Part shown: positions 59,972 to 64,000 of the stretch, one piece after another | Position numbering within the stretch: the first letter of the stretch is position 1 | Layout of the letters: every line of letters begins with the position of its first letter | DNA from: Podocnemis expansa | Taxonomy: Eukaryota; Chordata; Testudines; Podocnemididae | Assembly: GCA_007922195.1 (NCBI GenBank) | Contig: ML681963.1 | Span: 58,568,584 to 58,632,583, forward strand | Reading direction: 5' to 3' | Length of the DNA: 64,000 nt | Notes under the pieces: generated by a model | What the model was told of the DNA's origin: nothing | What the model saw: only the letters and a program-made list of their open reading frames with translations | Databases searched by the model: none | Program-made: the position numbers and the translations under genes

Positions 59972-60960
59972 ACAGAGTCCAAAGAGACCCTGCAGTTTGC
60001 CTGCATGGTCCCAGTTAGTTGCGATGTTTTTCAGATGTCCAGGAGCCTACAGGTAACACGTAGGTTAAGCTATATCTTCTGTTTGACAATGGTGGACATG
60101 AGTTGTTTTTTTTTTTAACAATGCTGTGGGAATAGTAAACTGTGCACAGAACACAGCTATGTCCTATGGCTGTATTCTCAATGCATCCACTGCTTTTCAG
60201 CCCTCCTTTTTGTGCACACAGCAATGTATAATATGGAAAAATACTATTCCCTATTTCCTTTTTTTGAGCCTTTTTAAATGCCTCTGTAATGACAAGCATA
60301 CCTCAATCAACAGGATATTTCACCATCCCCATCATTTAAGAGTCAGCATCTAGATAATTAATGAACAATGATAGTAGATAAAAGAATAGAAAAATTGTTA
60401 AAGAATGACGTTCATACAGTTTTCATGTGTTGCACTAGTTTTAGGATATTACAAATTGGGCAGATAGAAACTGCACCAATGAGGTGACAAAATTATCTGT
60501 GCAGAGCTGACACACTACTGTGATGGTGCGAACATAGTTTAATAATGATCTACAGTATTTACCAGCTTTCAATGGATTATGACACTTTCATTTAACAGGG
60601 AAAGAAGTCTGAAGTGCAAGTGACTATTGAGTCACAATGTTTTCCCATCCCAAACTACTTAAAGCTTTATTATTCTCAACACAAATTATGAAATTACCAT
60701 GACGTTACTTGTAGTTAACAATGCAGTTAATCTTCTAACTGCAAAATAGGAAAGTAAAAGAGAACATGAAAATGTCATACCACTCACAGCTTCACTTGAG
60801 TAAAAAATAAACTGCAGCATGGGCTGGTAGCAAAACTAAAGACATTGGCTGAGTTGTCCATGTGCATTTGCTCCAACCACCTTACCGATCAGCAGTTCTC
60901 AATGATGGTGCTCACCAATGTTTACAAAAGGATCTCTAACTGATCATAGCATAATGACAA
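59972..60960. other. No gene recognised
   Basis: AT-rich, no transposon ends; frames below 95 codons. Confidence 0.4.
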
Positions 60961-61186
60961 GTTCCAGACGGGCAGCAGTGTTAGTCTGTGTATAGCAAAA
61001 ACAACAAGAATCCTATGTCAGCTTAAAGACTAACAGATTTCTCTGGGCATAAGTTTTTGTGGGCTCAAACCCACTTCATCAGATGCATAAAGTGGAAGCT
61101 ACAGTTGAGAGGGATATACGAAAGCCCACACAACTTATGACCAAAGAAATTTGTTAGTCTTTAAGGTGACACAGGAGTCTTGTTAC
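60961..61186 (+). mobile_element. Fold-back retroelement, diverged copy
   Basis: The head (GTTCCAGACGGGCAGCAGTG) is followed by arm, body ('aaacccacttcatcagatgc'), a tail and an inverted body and arm ('gttagtctttaaggtgacac'). The arms are more diverged than in other copies. Confidence 0.75.
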
Positions 61187-62167
61187 AGTATATTGAGGGT
61201 TTAGTTGTACTCTCAAGGAGTGAGGAAGATAGAGATGGGATACATGAGGGCATGTTTTGTAATGGATTTAATCTTCAATACTCTGGAATGGCAACTTGAC
61301 AAAAGAATTTTGAAGCTTGTAGTAAAGTTTTTGCTGGTAGAAATTGGGGAGTTTGCATTGCTACCACCCAATACTATCCGGCACTCAGGGAGATCTGGGT
61401 GTCCATGGCTGTGGTCTCAAGTGGATAGTTACTCTTTTAGGAATATCCAAGTGAGCATTAGGCTTTTTCTTGGAGTTGTGTTCTGTCTCTATCCACAAGT
61501 AAAGCTAGGTCCTGAAGCTACCAAGGCCCTATTAGTCCTTCCTACAGAGATATCAATGTAACGGGCTTGAGGGAGGGCTGATAAAGTAAGAATTCCCTCT
61601 GAGTTTTCCTTGAAAAGGGTTCATGCCCTCGAAGAACAAGAAAGATATTAGTCCCTGGTGGGAAGCCAAGGATCTGCCACAAACAAGTAGATTTCAGGGG
61701 CATGTAAGCCAAAGCCTTGTGTCCCCACAATGTCTTTGGAGGCCCTTCCCCTAGCTCCAGCTACCTGGCAGCCTCAGTGCAAGGGCTTCCTTGGTGGTAA
61801 TGCCCCAAGAAGCCACTTTAAAGTTTCTCAGTGTAAAAGGTGAGGGCCACACAAGAGCTACCACAACCTCAGGAGGCATTAATTACTCCCAAGCATTTCC
61901 ATGAATCTTGGAGGGGAGCTGGCTCCACCCTCTCCCCAGCTGCAGATCCTCTGCTCTGAAGAGGGCGCTTCATGAAGTCCAGGACAGGGGCCTGGTTCAA
62001 CAGAGATGGCTGACTGCCTTCATCAAGACAGAAATTCCCTCCTCACAGCAGATACCAATGTGAAGAATGATAGGGCCCCAGGTGTCCAAAAAGCTAGGTC
62101 TCCACAGGGGAGAAAAATTATAAACAAACCTTTAAAATTTTGCCTAATAAGGTACTTTCAGTCACTG
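61187..62167. other. No gene recognised
   Basis: A 118-codon plus-strand frame (61205-61561, starts MYSQGVRKIEMGYMRACF) has no recognised family. Confidence 0.35.
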
Positions 62168-62237
62168 CTTTGACTTGGTTGGACTAGATGACCTATGAGG
62201 TCCCTTCCAACCCTGTGGGTTCTATGATTCTATGATG
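62168..62237 (+). mobile_element. CR1 LINE 3' end
   Basis: 'ttggactagatgacctatga' then 'ggtcccttccaaccctg' and TTCTATGATTCTATGATG are the classic CR1 3' end with its short direct-repeat tail. Extreme 5' truncation. Confidence 0.93.
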
Positions 62238-63924
62238 CTGATGTCATGGGACCTTCCAGGGCAGTGAGCACATTGTGTGGTCCTCCAGTGGGGGCAGGAA
62301 AAGGCTGCTCTTAATTTCACTGCTGATGCAAGGCTGGACAGTGCCCATCTTGCCCCCTCAGATCAGTTTTGTTTGTGAGAGCATGAAGGAAATGTTTTTG
62401 TAGCAGATTGATTTTGTTTTAAAGGCAGCTTTGAGAGCTGCTCAGCAGGTTTGGTTTAGCAGTCCCAATACCAGGGAAGCTGAATGAGTTGGCAGATTGC
62501 GTCAGTCAGTGCTATTTATCAATAGGAACATGATGGTGTGGTGCAATGAAGGTTTTATCAACACAGTTTGGCATGGTCACTGACATGAATGGCAAAGTGG
62601 AACATATAACTTGCTCCTTTCCCTAGGAGACAATGTCCTTAGTGCTGCTTCCTCTGCTTTGTGGCTAGAAACTGATCCCTGATTATACTGTGTTTGTGAT
62701 GTTGGCATTATTTTGATTTCACTGAAGGCTCAGATGACATTCTGTTATCTACAAAGAACAAATTATCTCACTCGTGTTAATCTTTTTTATGATTACAAGA
62801 TTATAAATTATTAAACGAAATCTGAAAAGTGTGTTGAGATTTACCCTGAGACTGATGCAAAGAATACTTCCTTTCAGCATCAACGTTAATTAATAAATGC
62901 AGTTTTTGCATACCCAGTTGTTAGAGAGATAACAGAGCTGGCAGACAGTCAACAGGGAAGTGCTGTCTCGAGCCAAACAGTCTTGCACTTGACACAATTT
63001 GTATCTTCAGAGAGCGCATTGTCCTTTGATAAAACAGAGGAGTGTTGGGGCATGGGCAATGGGGTGGCACTGACATCATCAGTGTTGCTTTAATGTGAGA
63101 AGTGATTTCAGGTTGCTATGCAGAAAATGGCAGGGTGTCTGTCATATAGCAAATGGCAGCACCCAAAGCCATGACATTTACCACATACGGGGGCGGGGGG
63201 AGGGGGTTTGAGGACAGTGCAGAACCTGGGTGAAATCTTGGTCCTACTGAAGTCAATAGCAAAACTCCCATCCCCTTTGAAGGCACCAAGAGGCCATTCA
63301 TTCCCTGTTTAGATGAAAGCACAGGTGGGGTAGGGCGAGAAGACAGGAGAGGAACTGTTGTTGAGGTAGCACATTAGTTTTGTCCTACTCATAGATGAAA
63401 TGAGTTTGAGAGTCTCAGCCTAAGCTCTTGCTTTAATATCACAAAAGCATCATTTTGTTCAGTCCCATTGGCAGCAGTGAATATAACTGATATAGCTAAA
63501 AGAAGAAGCTTGCACAACACATTATCCTAAGGAGGCCACCTTATTCAGGCTAAGTCAATGACACTTTGCATTTATGGACATAATCCACCTTCCAGACCTC
63601 AATAGGTAACTAATGAATATGGTCACTGAACATTTTACAGATGGGGAAACTGAGGCACCAAGCATGGAAAGGTCTTACGCAATATTTCATAGCCCTGGGA
63701 ATAGAATTCAGGAGCCATTTTACTAGCTAGATAAACAACTGATATAGTCTCATTTTCCTCGTGGAATAATGCCTGGTGGCCAGGAGCGCTGCTGTTTTGA
63801 AGTGAAGATTTTGATTCTAGGGACACTTAACCTTTCGGGTTGTGACCATCACACAGACAAAGAGAAACACAAGGAACATATCCCCTCAAGTGGTGATAGC
63901 TTGATTTTTTTATTTGTATTTATA
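62238..63924. other. No gene; some MIR/L3-like fossils
   Basis: 'ctactgaagtcaatagcaaaactcccat' (about 63244-63271) and 'attttacagatggggaaactgagg' (about 63633-63656) are fragments of ancient amniote repeats. Otherwise nothing recognised. Confidence 0.45.
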
Positions 63925-64000
63925 GGCTATGTCCACACATACATCATTATTTCGAAATAACCCATTTCGAAATGAGTTATTTTGAAATAAAGTCCTTATT
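63925..64000. mobile_element. Palindromic MITE, type A' copy 3, cut by window end
   Basis: GGCTATGTCCACACATAC followed by 'attatttcgaaataaccc' matches the left end of 50889-51334. The element continues beyond the window. Confidence 0.85.

Overview
The window looks like a gene-free stretch of a vertebrate nuclear genome, most likely a turtle and perhaps a soft-shelled one. This rests on recognised repeats: CR1 LINE tails ending in TTCTATGATTCTATGA-type repeats, MIR-like cores, several hAT families, and a retroelement carrying the CCACAGGACTCCTTG arm. The base composition is AT-rich and CpG-poor. The species call is an inference from memory of repeat families, not from a gene.

I found no protein-coding gene, exon, tRNA or rRNA that I can defend. 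The longest open frames (about 150 to 195 codons) are either inside GC-rich transposons and minisatellites or lack any family resemblance. The only recognisable protein remnant is a decayed CR1 reverse transcriptase on the minus strand at 28150-29097.

Most structure comes from mobile elements. (1) A TIR element group begins GGCTGTGTTCACAC or GG(C/G)TATGTCTACAC and is built inside from iterated TTCGAA-centred palindromes. There are six copies of one type (3729, 10975, 48477, 50889, 59591, and 63925 cut by the window end), five of an AATTCGAATT type (4491, 25325, 26806, 33607, 43401), and one GTCGAC-centred relative (53423). Six copies have matching 3-bp target duplications. (2) Several hAT-like MITE families have 8-bp duplications, many perfect (9372, 14468, 20679, 20904, 31085, 53202). 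(3) Six fragments of a retroelement occur, most with a second, inverted copy of the same arm; the copy at 46990-47106 has a 13-bp target duplication. (4) There are CR1 tails, MIR/L3-like fossils, two minisatellites of 33-35 bp units, and simple repeats.

Layout: 1-3.7 kb holds mostly unique sequence. 3.7-27.3 kb is rich in transposons, with nested and serial insertions at 9.65-10.02, 20.67-21.09 and 26.75-27.24 kb and a local 145-bp duplication at 12.0/13.4 kb. 28.1-37.4 kb has CR1, hAT, palindromic and retroelement copies. 37.4-43.4 and 44.5-48.5 kb are mostly unique AT-rich DNA. 48.5-55.2 kb is again transposon-dense, with a GC-rich kilobase at 49.4-50.4 kb. 55.2-64 kb is mostly unique, with a CpG-retaining block at 56.33-56.70 kb that is my best candidate for constrained noncoding DNA. 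No gene cooperation can be described.
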